Source: Streptomyces laculatispora
GTDB taxonomy: Bacteria; Actinomycetota; Actinomycetes; Streptomycetales; Streptomycetaceae
Length of the DNA stretch: 53,812 nucleotides
NCBI RefSeq assembly: GCF_017353455.1
Contig: NZ_JAFMPZ010000051.1
Coordinates: 1-53,812 of the forward strand
Direction of reading: 5' to 3'
A model generated the notes under the pieces. That model searched no databases. It worked only from the letters and a program-made list of their open reading frames with translations, and was not told where the DNA came from. This document shows positions 16,560 to 24,963 of the stretch, piece after piece. Every line of letters starts with the position of its first letter. The stretch's first letter is position 1. A program made the position numbers and the translations under genes.

Positions 16560-16895
16560 GTGACAGCAGACGACTCGTTCGGACGTCTCGATGACGACGA
16601 CTACCCCGCCTACACCATGGGCCGGGCGGCCGAGATGCTCGGCACCACGCAGGGCTTCCTCCGCGCCATCGGCGAAGCCCGCCTGATCACCCCGCTGCGC
16701 TCCGAGGGCGGCCACCGCCGCTACTCCCGTTACCAGCTGCGCATAGCCGCCCGCGCCCGCGAGCTCGTCGACCAAGGCACCCCCATCGAGGCCGCCTGCC
16801 GCATCGTCATCCTCGAAGACCAGCTCGAAGAAGCCCAGCGCATCCACGCCGAATACCGGTGCGCCGCCGAAGCGGCGGGACCGACCGTGGCTTGA
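16560..16895 (+). CDS. MerR-like helix-turn-helix protein
   Basis: This 111-aa single-domain protein begins with an acidic N-terminus (TADDSFGRLDDDDYPAYT). A MerR-type winged HTH follows: MGRAAEMLGTTQGFLRAIGEA, then the wing RSEGGHRRYSRYQL at about residue 58. A short helical tail (ILEDQLEEAQRIHAEY) probably mediates dimerisation. There is no effector domain. GTG 16560 has GAGAGG upstream; an in-frame ATG at 16518 lies inside the hairpin loop and is unlikely. Homologues of this form are common in Streptomyces, often near cold-shock genes (from memory). A decayed transposase follows. Confidence 0.85.
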   Translation: MTADDSFGRLDDDDYPAYTMGRAAEMLGTTQGFLRAIGEARLITPLRSEGGHRRYSRYQLRIAARARELVDQGTPIEAACRIVILEDQLEEAQRIHAEYRCAAEAAGPTVA

Positions 16896-16899
16896 GGCA

Positions 16900-17335
16900 G
16901 CAAGTCCGCCGGGTACGGAGGACCCCCGCACCTGCATGTCGGGGTGTGACGCAGGGGCGCCTTCCATGGTGCAGGGTGTGCGGCAACGCACTGCCCGGGC
17001 TGGCCGCATGGTTCGGAAGCTCGCCTTCGCCTTCGCCCACGCCTTCGGCCGGCGGGGCGTCGTAGAGCGCCAGGACCCGGCGCATCCTGGTGAGGAAGTC
17101 CGGTCCGGCCGAGGACTTCCAGGTCGTGGTGGTCTGCCAGGAGACCTTGCTCGTGCGGCATCACCACGATCGCCCGCCGCAGCCGGACCGGATCCTTCGC
17201 GGTCCGGCTGATCGGCTGCAGCCGACGGCCTTCCTCCATACTCACCGGACGGACGGACACTCCCGGACGACGCCCCGCAACCACCTCCACGATCAGCCGA
17301 GGAAGCAGCCTGCCGCGCAACGGACGCAGGACCAA
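16900..17335 (-). pseudogene. IS630-family transposase remnant
   Basis: The minus strand reads VSMEEGRRLQPISRTAKDP and VRLRRAIVVM, the family's N-terminal signature (down to about 17156). A frame change follows, then SWQTTTTWKSSAGPDFLTR and MRRVLALYDAPPAEG (about 17145-17040), which in intact IS630 proteins lies some 80-100 residues further on. The DDE catalytic domain that should follow is unrecognisable. An internal deletion and frameshifts have therefore destroyed it. Terminal repeats were not found. Confidence 0.7.
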
Positions 17336-17472
17336 TTACCCGCCCAGGAAACGGAGACGAGCCACTGGCCCGGAACGCGCCACACCGGAGGTCTTCGGCC
17401 CGGCTGCCCCAAACATCTGACAAAGGGGACGTGAAGTGGCTCGCCCGCGGTCGCGGACAAGCCACACGTCAT

Positions 17473-18297
17473 TCAGACGATCGGCGTGGACAAGCTACCG
17501 ATTCCGTCGATTGTCACCGCGACCACGTCTCCAGCCGTCAGATACACACGAGGTGTGCGAGCCCGACCCACTCCGCCGGGCGTTCCGGTGAGAATCAGGT
17601 CGCCGGGGTGGAGCGGCAGGATGGTGGAAACATACGCGACCAGGTGAGCGGGGGTGAACAGGAGATCCGCGATCCCGTGTTCCTGGACGGGTGCGCCGTT
17701 GACCGTGGTGCGCAGGACCGCAGTTGCGGGATCGAATTCATCCGGCGTGACAAGAAACGGTCCCACCGGGGTCGAGCGCGCCCAGATCTTGCCCTGCAGC
17801 CACTCCGTCGTGCGGTACTGCCAGCCCCGCATCGAGATGTCGTTGGCGACCGTGAAGCCTGCTATGCAGTCCTCCGCTTCGTCCTCGCTCACCTTGTACG
17901 CGGTCCGTCCGATGATGACGCCCAGTTCGCCCTCCCAGTCCATCTCGGGGTCCTCTGGCACGGCCGCCACGGAGTCGGTGGGGCCGGTCAAGGTGTCGGC
18001 GAACTTCGCGAAGAGGGTGGGGTACGACGGAAGGTCTCTGCCCATCTCCTGGATGTGGCTGGTGTAGTTGAGGCCGGCGCACAGCACCTTCGACGGATGG
18101 GGGACCACCGTCTCCAGCTCGGCCTCGGCCAGGCGGTGCCGGCTGCCGGTGGCATTCCTCGCGATCTCCCGCCAGTTCTCGTTCGCCAGCAGGGCGCCCA
18201 CGTCGGCCTGGCCCGGGATCTCCGTGAGCGTCTCACCGTCCAGGCGGGCCGCTGCCGTCCCGCTCCCGCCTCGGGTGCGCAGGGTTACCAGTTTCAT
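17473..18297 (-). CDS. fumarylacetoacetate hydrolase (FAH) family protein
   Basis: This 274-aa enzyme has the FAH fold: VLCAGLNYTSHIQEMG, then the metal-binding segment DWEGELGVIIGR, and TVANDISMRGWQ. The C-terminal half has the usual GDLILTGTPGGVG. Family members hydrolyse, hydrate, tautomerise or decarboxylate 2-oxo-acid products of aromatic ring cleavage (compare HpaG/MhpD-like enzymes). It lies 41 nt after the oxygenase gene and ends the flavin-reductase/oxygenase transcription unit. ATG 18297 has AAGGAAGAG upstream. It probably acts after ring opening in the pathway encoded here (inference). Confidence 0.88.
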   Translation of the reverse strand: MKLVTLRTRGGSGTAAARLDGETLTEIPGQADVGALLANENWREIARNATGSRHRLAEAELETVVPHPSKVLCAGLNYTSHIQEMGRDLPSYPTLFAKFADTLTGPTDSVAAVPEDPEMDWEGELGVIIGRTAYKVSEDEAEDCIAGFTVANDISMRGWQYRTTEWLQGKIWARSTPVGPFLVTPDEFDPATAVLRTTVNGAPVQEHGIADLLFTPAHLVAYVSTILPLHPGDLILTGTPGGVGRARTPRVYLTAGDVVAVTIDGIGSLSTPIV

Positions 18298-18338
18298 GTC
18301 TCTGCTCTTCCTTGTCCCGTGTGAAGTGACCTGCGCTG

Positions 18339-19544
18339 TCAGGCGACGGCCGGCTCGGGGACGACCAGGTCGAAGAAGCCCCAGTGCGAGCCGGCGGGCA
18401 GCGTGCCAGACAGCATTCGTCCGCACTTCTGCGTCACTATGTGTGAGGAGCCCCGGTGCTGGCTTCCGGCGTGGCTGTCGCGGAAGAAGCGCTGCAACAC
18501 TCCGTCGCGCATGACCTGCGCGCCCGCGAAACGATGCACGAGTTGGCTGATCTCCAGTGCGGTCCGGGTGGCGAGACTGCAGGCGAGCCGCGACATCGTC
18601 TCCTGCTCGTCGTTCAGTCGGCTTCCCGTCGCGAGCGTCGATTCGTTGTCGCGAAGGGTGTCGCGCAGCAGCGCCATGGTGCCCCGCACATGCGAGAAGT
18701 GCCGTGCGAACTCTCCGAAGAACTCGTCACTGGTGACCGGTGAGCCGTCTGCGGGGTCCTTGCGCCGGGTGAGTTCGCCCAGCTCGTCGAGCATGCGCCG
18801 CCCGACGCCCTGCGACCAGGCGGCCTGGTGCAGACCGGCCAGCAGAGCAGGGCTTGGCCAGTGTGCGGAGCGACCTCGTCTGGCGTTCTCCGGGCCGATG
18901 CCGAACACGTACGCGTTCTCGACCAGCACGTCGGCGGCCCGGTAGTCGAGACTGGCCGTGGCGCGCAGCCCGAGCATGTCCCAGTTGTCACTGATTCGCA
19001 CGGCCGAGCGGGGCACGAGGCAGACGACTCGTTCCCCGGTCCCCTCGACCGTCGCGGCGAGGTTGAGATGCGTGGCCATGGACACCCCGGGGGCGAACTG
19101 CCAGGTGCCACTGACCTTGTAGCCGCCGTCGATCCGTACGGCCCGGCCGGTGAACGAGGATGACTGCCCCGCCACGAGCGGGCACCTGCCTTCGGCGAAG
19201 AGCTCGGCCACCGCCTCGTCGCTCAGGTACGTGGCCGCGGTCGCCGTCTCACTCGTGAGGGCGCGCACGAGCCAGCCCAGTGAGGCGTCGGCGTGCGACA
19301 GCTTCTCGACCACGTGCAGGATCTGCAGGGGAGAAGCCTCCATGCCGCCGAGTTCGGCCGGCACGTGCAGCTTGAGGATTCCGCTGTTGCGGAGTGCGTC
19401 CTGTACCACCGGCGTCGGGCGGCGCAGCCGCTCGCTGTCCGCGGCCTGGCTCTGCAGGAGCGGGTAGATCTCGTCCAGTTCGGCCAGCAGCCTGGAGAAC
19501 GCGTCGTCCTCCTGGGCGGATTTCACCTTGATGTCGATGGTCAC
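18339..19544 (-). CDS. acyl-CoA-dehydrogenase-like flavin-dependent oxygenase
   Basis: This 401-aa protein has the acyl-CoA dehydrogenase fold but belongs with two-component (class D) monooxygenases such as HsaA or indole oxygenases. Evidence includes the N-terminal helical domain (LLAELDEIYPLLQSQAADSE), VPAELGGMEASPLQ, VSGTWQFAPGVSMATH and C-terminal RDSHAGSQHRGSSHIV. It uses reduced flavin from a partner reductase, here encoded by the overlapping upstream gene. GTG 19544 forms a GTGA overlap and has GGGAG upstream. It is one of two different oxygenases in the cluster, so two hydroxylation steps are implied. Confidence 0.87.
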   Translation of the reverse strand: MTIDIKVKSAQEDDAFSRLLAELDEIYPLLQSQAADSERLRRPTPVVQDALRNSGILKLHVPAELGGMEASPLQILHVVEKLSHADASLGWLVRALTSETATAATYLSDEAVAELFAEGRCPLVAGQSSSFTGRAVRIDGGYKVSGTWQFAPGVSMATHLNLAATVEGTGERVVCLVPRSAVRISDNWDMLGLRATASLDYRAADVLVENAYVFGIGPENARRGRSAHWPSPALLAGLHQAAWSQGVGRRMLDELGELTRRKDPADGSPVTSDEFFGEFARHFSHVRGTMALLRDTLRDNESTLATGSRLNDEQETMSRLACSLATRTALEISQLVHRFAGAQVMRDGVLQRFFRDSHAGSQHRGSSHIVTQKCGRMLSGTLPAGSHWGFFDLVVPEPAVA

Positions 19545-20137
19545 TGTCGGCTCCCTTCGGACTGCGTACCGTCCTTGGTGTCGTCTTCGGCTTCCTGGGC
19601 GAGAGCGCTCCACTGGCCGCGGTAGAAGAGCAGGGGCCGGGTGTCGTCCTGCTGGCCGTAGGACAGCACTCGCCCGAGCACCAGGGCGTGATCCCCTCCG
19701 TCGTAGCCCGCCCATGGTGTGCACTGGAAGTACGCCAGCGAACCGTTGATCCGCGGCGCCACGTCGTCCCCGACCCATTCGATGGGCCGGGACTGCGGTT
19801 TGCCCGCGAAGTGAAGGGCGGTGTCGAGCTGGTTGTCCCCGAGGACGTTGACCGCGAAGGGGCGTTCCAGCAGATAGGCCAGTGCGCGCGAGGTCCGTTG
19901 CATGGAGACCAGCACGAGCGGCGGGTCCAGGGACACCGAGGTGAAGGAGTTCACCGTGACCCCGTAATAGCTGTCGTCGGCCTGGTAGGTGAGTACGACG
20001 ACGCCGGTGGCGAAGTTGCCCAGGGTGTTGCGAAGTTGGCGGGGATCGGCGATCGAGGGGATCGCGGCGCTCGACGCAAGGGTCTTGGCGTCAGCGGCCT
20101 TCTCATAGATCTCGGAGTCCCACATGATGTCGGTCAT
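19541..20137 (-). CDS. flavin reductase (HpaC/HsaB-like)
   Basis: This 198-aa protein has the flavin-reductase-like domain: LRNTLGNFATGVVVLTY, then VTVNSFTSVSLDPPLVLVSM, PFAVNVLGDNQ, and a C-terminal DHALVLGRVLSYG. It supplies reduced FAD or FMN to the class D oxygenases at 18339 and 25992. AGGAGG precedes ATG 20137. It starts a three-gene unit after the hairpin at 20193-20229. Confidence 0.92.
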   Translation of the reverse strand: MTDIMWDSEIYEKAADAKTLASSAAIPSIADPRQLRNTLGNFATGVVVLTYQADDSYYGVTVNSFTSVSLDPPLVLVSMQRTSRALAYLLERPFAVNVLGDNQLDTALHFAGKPQSRPIEWVGDDVAPRINGSLAYFQCTPWAGYDGGDHALVLGRVLSYGQQDDTRPLLFYRGQWSALAQEAEDDTKDGTQSEGSRQ

Positions 20138-20192
20138 CCCGAACCTCCTGGATGAGTCGTGCGGTTCGGCCCCCGGATGAGGGCCGGGATGG

Positions 20193-20229
20193 GGCCGGCA
20201 GCCACATGTGTCGGATGCGGCTGCCGGCC
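20193..20229 (-). terminator. hairpin between permease and flavin reductase genes
   Basis: The 11-bp perfect arms GGCCGGCAGCC and GGCTGCCGGCC have a 15-nt loop. It lies in the 96-nt gap after the NCS1 permease stop, so it separates the HpaB-to-permease operon from the reductase/oxygenase/FAH unit or attenuates read-through. Confidence 0.6.
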
Positions 20230-20233
20230 AGGG

Positions 20234-21691
20234 TCAGTGGGCCTCTGTGACGGCTTCCTCGCCCGCGACGAAAGAGGTACCGGTGCCTTCAGGCATCCAT
20301 GTCCGCAGCATCGGGTAGAGCGCGAGCGACAGAACGAACGAGACCAGGAATCCGAGGGCGAAGACATCGGTGGCCATCAGGGCCATGCCGACGGCGCCGG
20401 ACAGGACCAGCGTGATGACTCCGGCCCAGTTCCACTTCTCCACCCGGTGCGTGCCGGCGTTGTACCGTGCCCGTCGCACCAGGTAGAAGTCCGCGATCAT
20501 CACACCGCACATGCCGAGGGTCATCGCGCCCAGATAGGCAAGGTAGGTGCTGAACTGCTCCAGGATTCCGGCCGCGATCATGCCCAGGGCGATGATGTTT
20601 CCAACGACCACCATCAGTGCCCGGCCCGGCTTCCTGCCGGTGAGGGAGTTCACCAGGTTGACCAGCGAGAGCGATCCGGAGTACGCGTTGATGGCTTGCG
20701 CCTTGGCCTGGGCTGCGTAGATCGTGATGAAGCCCATCCAGGCGGCGTAGATGACGAAGAAGGCCCCCGTGTTCTGCATGACGAACGTGCTGCCCGCGGC
20801 GGCTGCCGCTTCCTGGCTCATGCCCGCGTTGTGGTCTATGAGGTAGTCGATGACGTCGGGCATGCCGCCGATCACGACGAGTGAACCGAGGATGGTCATG
20901 ACGATGTTCTGGGTGATCGGGCCGGCCGCAGCCAGGATGGTGACGTCGCGGCGCGTACGGCAGTAACGGGCGAAGTCCGTCGTGACCAGGGCTATGGTTC
21001 CCGCAGTCGCGCCCATGACCGATATCGCGGCTTCGAATCGGGGCCAGACGCCTCCGGGGATGACACCCCCGTAGGTGAAGACGTCCATCGGGTTGGCACC
21101 CTGGATCACATAGATCTGAATGATCATGTAGATCGTGACGAGCAGTGTGACGACTGTCAGCACGCCGGAGGCACGAAGCGCGAGCTTGAGGCCGAAGATG
21201 GCGAGCGCGATCCACAGCAGCGTCATGAGGCCGTAGATGAGGATGCGCATGGCCCAGGAGTCCGGCAGATCGAGCATCAGCAACGTGCCCTGGTAGAGCA
21301 GCGCCGCCTCCATGGCGAGGAAGCCGAGGATCATGAAAGCGAAGATGACCGAGCCGATTGCCGAGCCCGTGAAGCCGAATCCGAAGAACCGGGAGGTGAC
21401 GGTGCTGGACATGCCGGTCTCGAATGCCATCCGCCCGAGGGCTTTGCCGAGGAACACGGCAAAGCCCGCGACGATGACTCCGACGATCAGGCCCACCGTG
21501 AATCCGGCCAGGACGACGGTGAAGCCGGCGATGGCGAACACGACGAGCGCGGTGGCGACGCTGATCGGACTGAGGGCGAGCTGGTACCCGCTCCTTCTTT
21601 CCGACGTGGGCACGCTGACCAGGGAGTGGTCTTCCGCCGCGGACGCCAGCGTTGAATCGGTGGACCCTGGATTTCTTGTTGGTGAAGACAC
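20234..21691 (-). CDS. NCS1-family (cytosine/purine/allantoin-type) permease
   Basis: This 485-aa integral membrane importer has about 12 hydrophobic spans. After a polar N-terminus (TSERRSGYQLALSPISVATA) come the first spans, then GANPMDVFTYGGVIPGG and TDFARYCRTRRDV, typical of NCS1 transporters. These carry small N-containing ring compounds such as nucleobases, hydantoins, allantoin or pyridoxine with a cation (family knowledge). GTG 21691 has AGGA just upstream. Its place inside an aromatic-degradation operon is the best hint that the substrate is a nitrogen-bearing ring (inference). Confidence 0.88.
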   Translation of the reverse strand: MSSPTRNPGSTDSTLASAAEDHSLVSVPTSERRSGYQLALSPISVATALVVFAIAGFTVVLAGFTVGLIVGVIVAGFAVFLGKALGRMAFETGMSSTVTSRFFGFGFTGSAIGSVIFAFMILGFLAMEAALLYQGTLLMLDLPDSWAMRILIYGLMTLLWIALAIFGLKLALRASGVLTVVTLLVTIYMIIQIYVIQGANPMDVFTYGGVIPGGVWPRFEAAISVMGATAGTIALVTTDFARYCRTRRDVTILAAAGPITQNIVMTILGSLVVIGGMPDVIDYLIDHNAGMSQEAAAAAGSTFVMQNTGAFFVIYAAWMGFITIYAAQAKAQAINAYSGSLSLVNLVNSLTGRKPGRALMVVVGNIIALGMIAAGILEQFSTYLAYLGAMTLGMCGVMIADFYLVRRARYNAGTHRVEKWNWAGVITLVLSGAVGMALMATDVFALGFLVSFVLSLALYPMLRTWMPEGTGTSFVAGEEAVTEAH

Positions 21692-21763
21692 AGTTCCTAC
21701 CCATCGGATGAAGAGCACTGCGGCGGCGTTCCCCGCGGGGACGCTTCGTGTCGCCGCGAAGGG

Positions 21764-22165
21764 TCAGTCCCGGCTGCAGCCGGCCACGGCGACAGCCTCG
21801 ATCTCGAGCAGGATCTCGGGCTTGGCGAGGGCCGCGACCTGGACCAGGGAGCAGGCCGGGAAGTTGCCGGAGAAGAAATCCTGACGGGCCTTCCACACGG
21901 CGGTGTTGTCGCTCATGTGCGTGACGAAGATCGTCATCTTGACGACATCGTCCATGTGCGCGCCGGCCGCCTCGACCAGGTCCTTGATCTTCTGGAAGAC
22001 GACCCTGGCCTGCTCGTAGGCGGTGTCACCGAGGAGGGTCTCCCCGTCCTGACCGCGCGCGGTCATTCCCGAGATCAGGATCAGGTCGTCGACACGGAGG
22101 CAGTTCGACCAGGTCTTGTCCGCCGGCTCCCGCACGGCGGCAGAGGAGAAACGTTCCTTCTTCAT
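21764..22165 (-). CDS. RidA (YjgF/YER057c/UK114) family protein
   Basis: This 133-aa trimeric-fold protein contains LILISGMTARGQDGETL, AYEQARVVFQKIKDLVEAAG and DDVVKMTIFVTHMSD. Family members deaminate enamines/imines; some members in aminophenol-type catabolism are 2-aminomuconate deaminases. It directly follows the aldehyde dehydrogenase gene (11-nt gap), as in those pathways. ATG 22165 has GAGGAT upstream. Whether it is a pathway deaminase or a housekeeping enamine deaminase cannot be decided from sequence. Confidence 0.88.
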   Translation of the reverse strand: MKKERFSSAAVREPADKTWSNCLRVDDLILISGMTARGQDGETLLGDTAYEQARVVFQKIKDLVEAAGAHMDDVVKMTIFVTHMSDNTAVWKARQDFFSGNFPACSLVQVAALAKPEILLEIEAVAVAGCSRD

Positions 22166-22176
22166 GGTGGTGATCC

Positions 22177-23727
22177 TCAGAGGTTGATCCGGCTGTCCCA
22201 GGCGGAGGTCCCGCCCCAGTTCACGCATACGCTCTGGCGGCGCATGAATCCCTTCCAGGCGTCGGAACCGGCCGTACGGCCTCCGCCGGTCTCCTTCTCG
22301 CCACCGAAGGCGGCGCCGACGTCGGCGCCCGTCGTGCCCATGTTGATGCGCACGATGCCGCAGTCGCTTCCGCGGGCCGACAGGAAGGTCTCGATGTTGG
22401 TCAGGTTGGTGCTGTGGATGCCCGAGGCGAGCCCCTGCGCGACGCCGTTGTGGATCTCGATGGCCTCGTCGAGAGCGTCGTAGGTCAGCACCGAGACGAT
22501 GGGGACGAAGGTCTCCGACTGGGCGACCTCGAAGTGCGGTTCGACACCCGCGACGATGGCCGGCTCGACGTACAGGCCCGGACGCTCGATCACCTTGCCG
22601 CCGTACACCACGGTGGCGCCGTCGCGTTCGGCGCCGGCCAGGACCCGCTGGTAGTCCGCCACCGCCTGCTCGTCGATCAGGGGTCCGACGACGGTGTCCT
22701 TCTCACGCGGATCACCGATGGTGATCTGGTCGAAGGACTTCTTCATCAGCTCGACCAGCTCGTCGGCGATGCTCACGTGGGCGATGACGCGGCGGGTGCT
22801 CGTGCATCGCTGGCCGGTCGTGCCCACCACACCGAAGGTCAGTGCCTTCGCGGCGAGTTCGAGATCCGCGGTCTCGTCCACGATGCAGCCGTTGTTGCCC
22901 GAGCACTCCAGCTGGTAGCGGCGGCCGAGCGTGGATCCGACGATGTCGCTGACCTTCCGGCCCACGGTCGTGGAGCCCGTGAACGAGATCATGGCGACAC
23001 GGGTGTCGGCGATCAGCCTCTCGGCGACCGCGTTGTCCTCGGGGATGAACAGCGAGAAGACACCTTCGCATCCCAGCTCCGCCGCGGCCTTGTTGACCAG
23101 CTTCTGCACAGCGATGGCGGTCAGCGGTACCTTGGGGCTCGGCTTCCAGATCACCGTGTTGCCGGCGATTGCGGAGAGGAAGCCGTTCTGTGCCCAGACG
23201 GCGGCCGGGAAGTTGTACGCGCTGATCAGCCCGACGACGCCCAGCGGCAGCCACTGGTCGTACATGCGGTGCTCGGCGCGCTGGGACTGCTGGGTGAATC
23301 CGTACATCATCCGCGCCTGGCCGGCGGCCAGGGTGGACATGTCGATCGCTTCGCGGAGTTCGCCTTTGGCCTCCATCGTCGACTTGCCGGTGTCCAGCGA
23401 GACGACGGCGGCCAGGCTGTCGAGGTTCTCCTCGATCAACTGACCGATGCGACGAACGAATTCGCCGCGACGCGGCGCCGGAACCATCCGCCACTTCTTC
23501 TGCGTCTCGACCGCGGCGGCCACGATCAGCTCATAGTCCCCGGCGTCCGACGCTGCGACACGGCCCACAAGCTCACCGTCGGCCGGGCAGCGGGCCTCGA
23601 TGACCGGACGACCCTCGGCGCTTCCCCAGCCGAGCGAGTCCGTGTAGGTGCCGGGGTGCACGCGGTCCAGGCCGAATTCGGCAAGCACCTTCTCGGTGTC
23701 AAACAGAGTCTTGGTGGTCTCGGACAT
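22177..23727 (-). CDS. aldehyde dehydrogenase family protein
   Basis: This NAD(P)-dependent aldehyde dehydrogenase of about 516 residues has a complete active site: AYNFPAAVW (Asn near 173), the general base in QLECSGNN (about Glu275) and the nucleophile in GQRCTST (about Cys309). SGNN in place of the usual GGNN/GGKN is unusual. It resembles the ALDH7 branch (semialdehyde dehydrogenases). In the operon it would oxidise the semialdehyde released by extradiol cleavage. Two ATGs are adjacent (23730 and 23727). The second is better spaced from GGGGA, so it is used here. Confidence 0.88.
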   Translation of the reverse strand: MSETTKTLFDTEKVLAEFGLDRVHPGTYTDSLGWGSAEGRPVIEARCPADGELVGRVAASDAGDYELIVAAAVETQKKWRMVPAPRRGEFVRRIGQLIEENLDSLAAVVSLDTGKSTMEAKGELREAIDMSTLAAGQARMMYGFTQQSQRAEHRMYDQWLPLGVVGLISAYNFPAAVWAQNGFLSAIAGNTVIWKPSPKVPLTAIAVQKLVNKAAAELGCEGVFSLFIPEDNAVAERLIADTRVAMISFTGSTTVGRKVSDIVGSTLGRRYQLECSGNNGCIVDETADLELAAKALTFGVVGTTGQRCTSTRRVIAHVSIADELVELMKKSFDQITIGDPREKDTVVGPLIDEQAVADYQRVLAGAERDGATVVYGGKVIERPGLYVEPAIVAGVEPHFEVAQSETFVPIVSVLTYDALDEAIEIHNGVAQGLASGIHSTNLTNIETFLSARGSDCGIVRINMGTTGADVGAAFGGEKETGGGRTAGSDAWKGFMRRQSVCVNWGGTSAWDSRINL

Positions 23728-23784
23728 CATCGTTCCCCATCAACATTGCGGGCTGGGCTGGAATACGGAGAGGACATCGGCGCA

Positions 23785-24207
23785 TCATTCCTTCGCAAGG
23801 AAGTCCCCGATCGTCTCGTCGGTGTGGTACTCGGGCTTCTCGTAGTAGTGCGGGCCGTCGTAGATCTCGACGAGAACACTGCGCTGGTGCGCCAGGGTCG
23901 GACCGTGGGGGTGGTCCTTCGGGTTCATGTAGAACGATCCGGGACTCAGCCGGAGGCCGGAATCGGTGTACTCGTAGTCGCCCTCGAGGCAGTACATGAA
24001 CTGGTTCGAGGCGTGCGTGTGCCTGGTCGGGATCGTGCCGCCCTTTTCGTACTCCAGCAGGGCGATACTGGCGCCTGTGTCCGGGTTCTTGAAAAGGAAG
24101 TACTGCCGGAACCCGTAGTCCGGGTAGTCGATCCAGTCCTCGTCCTTGAGATCCGTGGCATGGATCAGGACTTCGAGCGACTTCATGCTCGCGGGGTTGA
24201 TGTCCAT
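23785..24207 (-). CDS. cupin-domain protein
   Basis: This 140-aa single-domain cupin carries the metal motifs: RHTHASNQFMYCLEGDYEY supplies His/His/Gln-Glu-type ligands, and NPKDHPHGPTLAH supplies the second-motif His. Small cupins of this kind are dioxygenases, isomerases or hydrolases acting on aromatic or keto-acid substrates. It is encoded 3 nt upstream of nothing essential but 3 nt downstream of the aldolase-like gene, so they are co-transcribed. Exact reaction unknown. Confidence 0.85.
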   Translation of the reverse strand: MDINPASMKSLEVLIHATDLKDEDWIDYPDYGFRQYFLFKNPDTGASIALLEYEKGGTIPTRHTHASNQFMYCLEGDYEYTDSGLRLSPGSFYMNPKDHPHGPTLAHQRSVLVEIYDGPHYYEKPEYHTDETIGDFLAKE

Positions 24208-24210
24208 TTC

Positions 24211-24963
24211 TCACTCCAAACCGGGGCGGCCGGCGGCCACCCATGTGTCGTATTCCTGGCGGCTTTCCGCTGTGCCGGGGAAGAGTCCGAACAGTGACCT
24301 GCCGCGCTGGATTTCGAGGGCTGCGAATTCCTCGTACGCGGCGGCCTCGGAAGCCTCCACGGCGATGTCCGCGGCGAGACCGCGGGGGATGACGGCGACG
24401 CCGTCGCTGTCACCCAGCAGTACGTCACCCGGGTAGACCGCCACTCCGCCGCAGCCGACGGGCTGGTCCAGAGCCACCGGGTGCAGGGCGATGGGGGTCG
24501 CCTTCGGTGCGTTGTTCCGCTGGTAGCACGGAAGGCCGGTCTCCCTGATGGCCCCGGAGTCCCGGTAGCCGCCGTCGGTGACCACACCCGACACACCGCG
24601 GTACCTGAGACGCGCCGCCATCATGTCGCCCATGGATGCCGCGGCCGTCGAACCGAACGCGTCGATCACGAGTACCGCGCCGGGCGGGCACTCCTCGATC
24701 GCACGCCGGTGCAGGTTCTCGCTGCCGGCGTAGTTGGTGAGGGTGTCGAGATCCTCACGTGCGGGGATGAACCGCAGTGTGTAGGCCGGGCCCACCAGGG
24801 GCGGCTGACCGGCCGCCAGGGGCTGGACGCCCGACATGATCACGTTCCGCAGCCCGCGGCGGAGCAGCATGTTGGCCACGGTGGCCGATCCCGCGGACGC
24901 CAACTGCGCGCGGACGGAGTCGGGCAGCGGCTCGGCGCGGTCGACGCGCACGTCGCCGGTCAC
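24211..24963 (-). CDS. RraA-family protein, probable class II pyruvate aldolase
   Basis: This 250-aa protein has the RraA/HMG-CHA aldolase fold: GSATVANMLLRRG, the GDMMAARLRYRGVSGVVTDG segment, the Arg-Asp pair in GGYRDSGAI, and YPGDVLLGDSDGVAVIPR. Relatives with those residues cleave 4-hydroxy-4-methyl- or 4-carboxy-4-hydroxy-2-oxo acids to pyruvate at the end of meta-cleavage pathways. GTG 24963 overlaps the dioxygenase stop (GTGA). In this operon it would supply the final carbon-carbon cleavage (inference). Some homologues only regulate RNase E, but the context argues against that. Confidence 0.82.
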   Translation of the reverse strand: MTGDVRVDRAEPLPDSVRAQLASAGSATVANMLLRRGLRNVIMSGVQPLAAGQPPLVGPAYTLRFIPAREDLDTLTNYAGSENLHRRAIEECPPGAVLVIDAFGSTAAASMGDMMAARLRYRGVSGVVTDGGYRDSGAIRETGLPCYQRNNAPKATPIALHPVALDQPVGCGGVAVYPGDVLLGDSDGVAVIPRGLAADIAVEASEAAAYEEFAALEIQRGRSLFGLFPGTAESRQEYDTWVAAGRPGLE

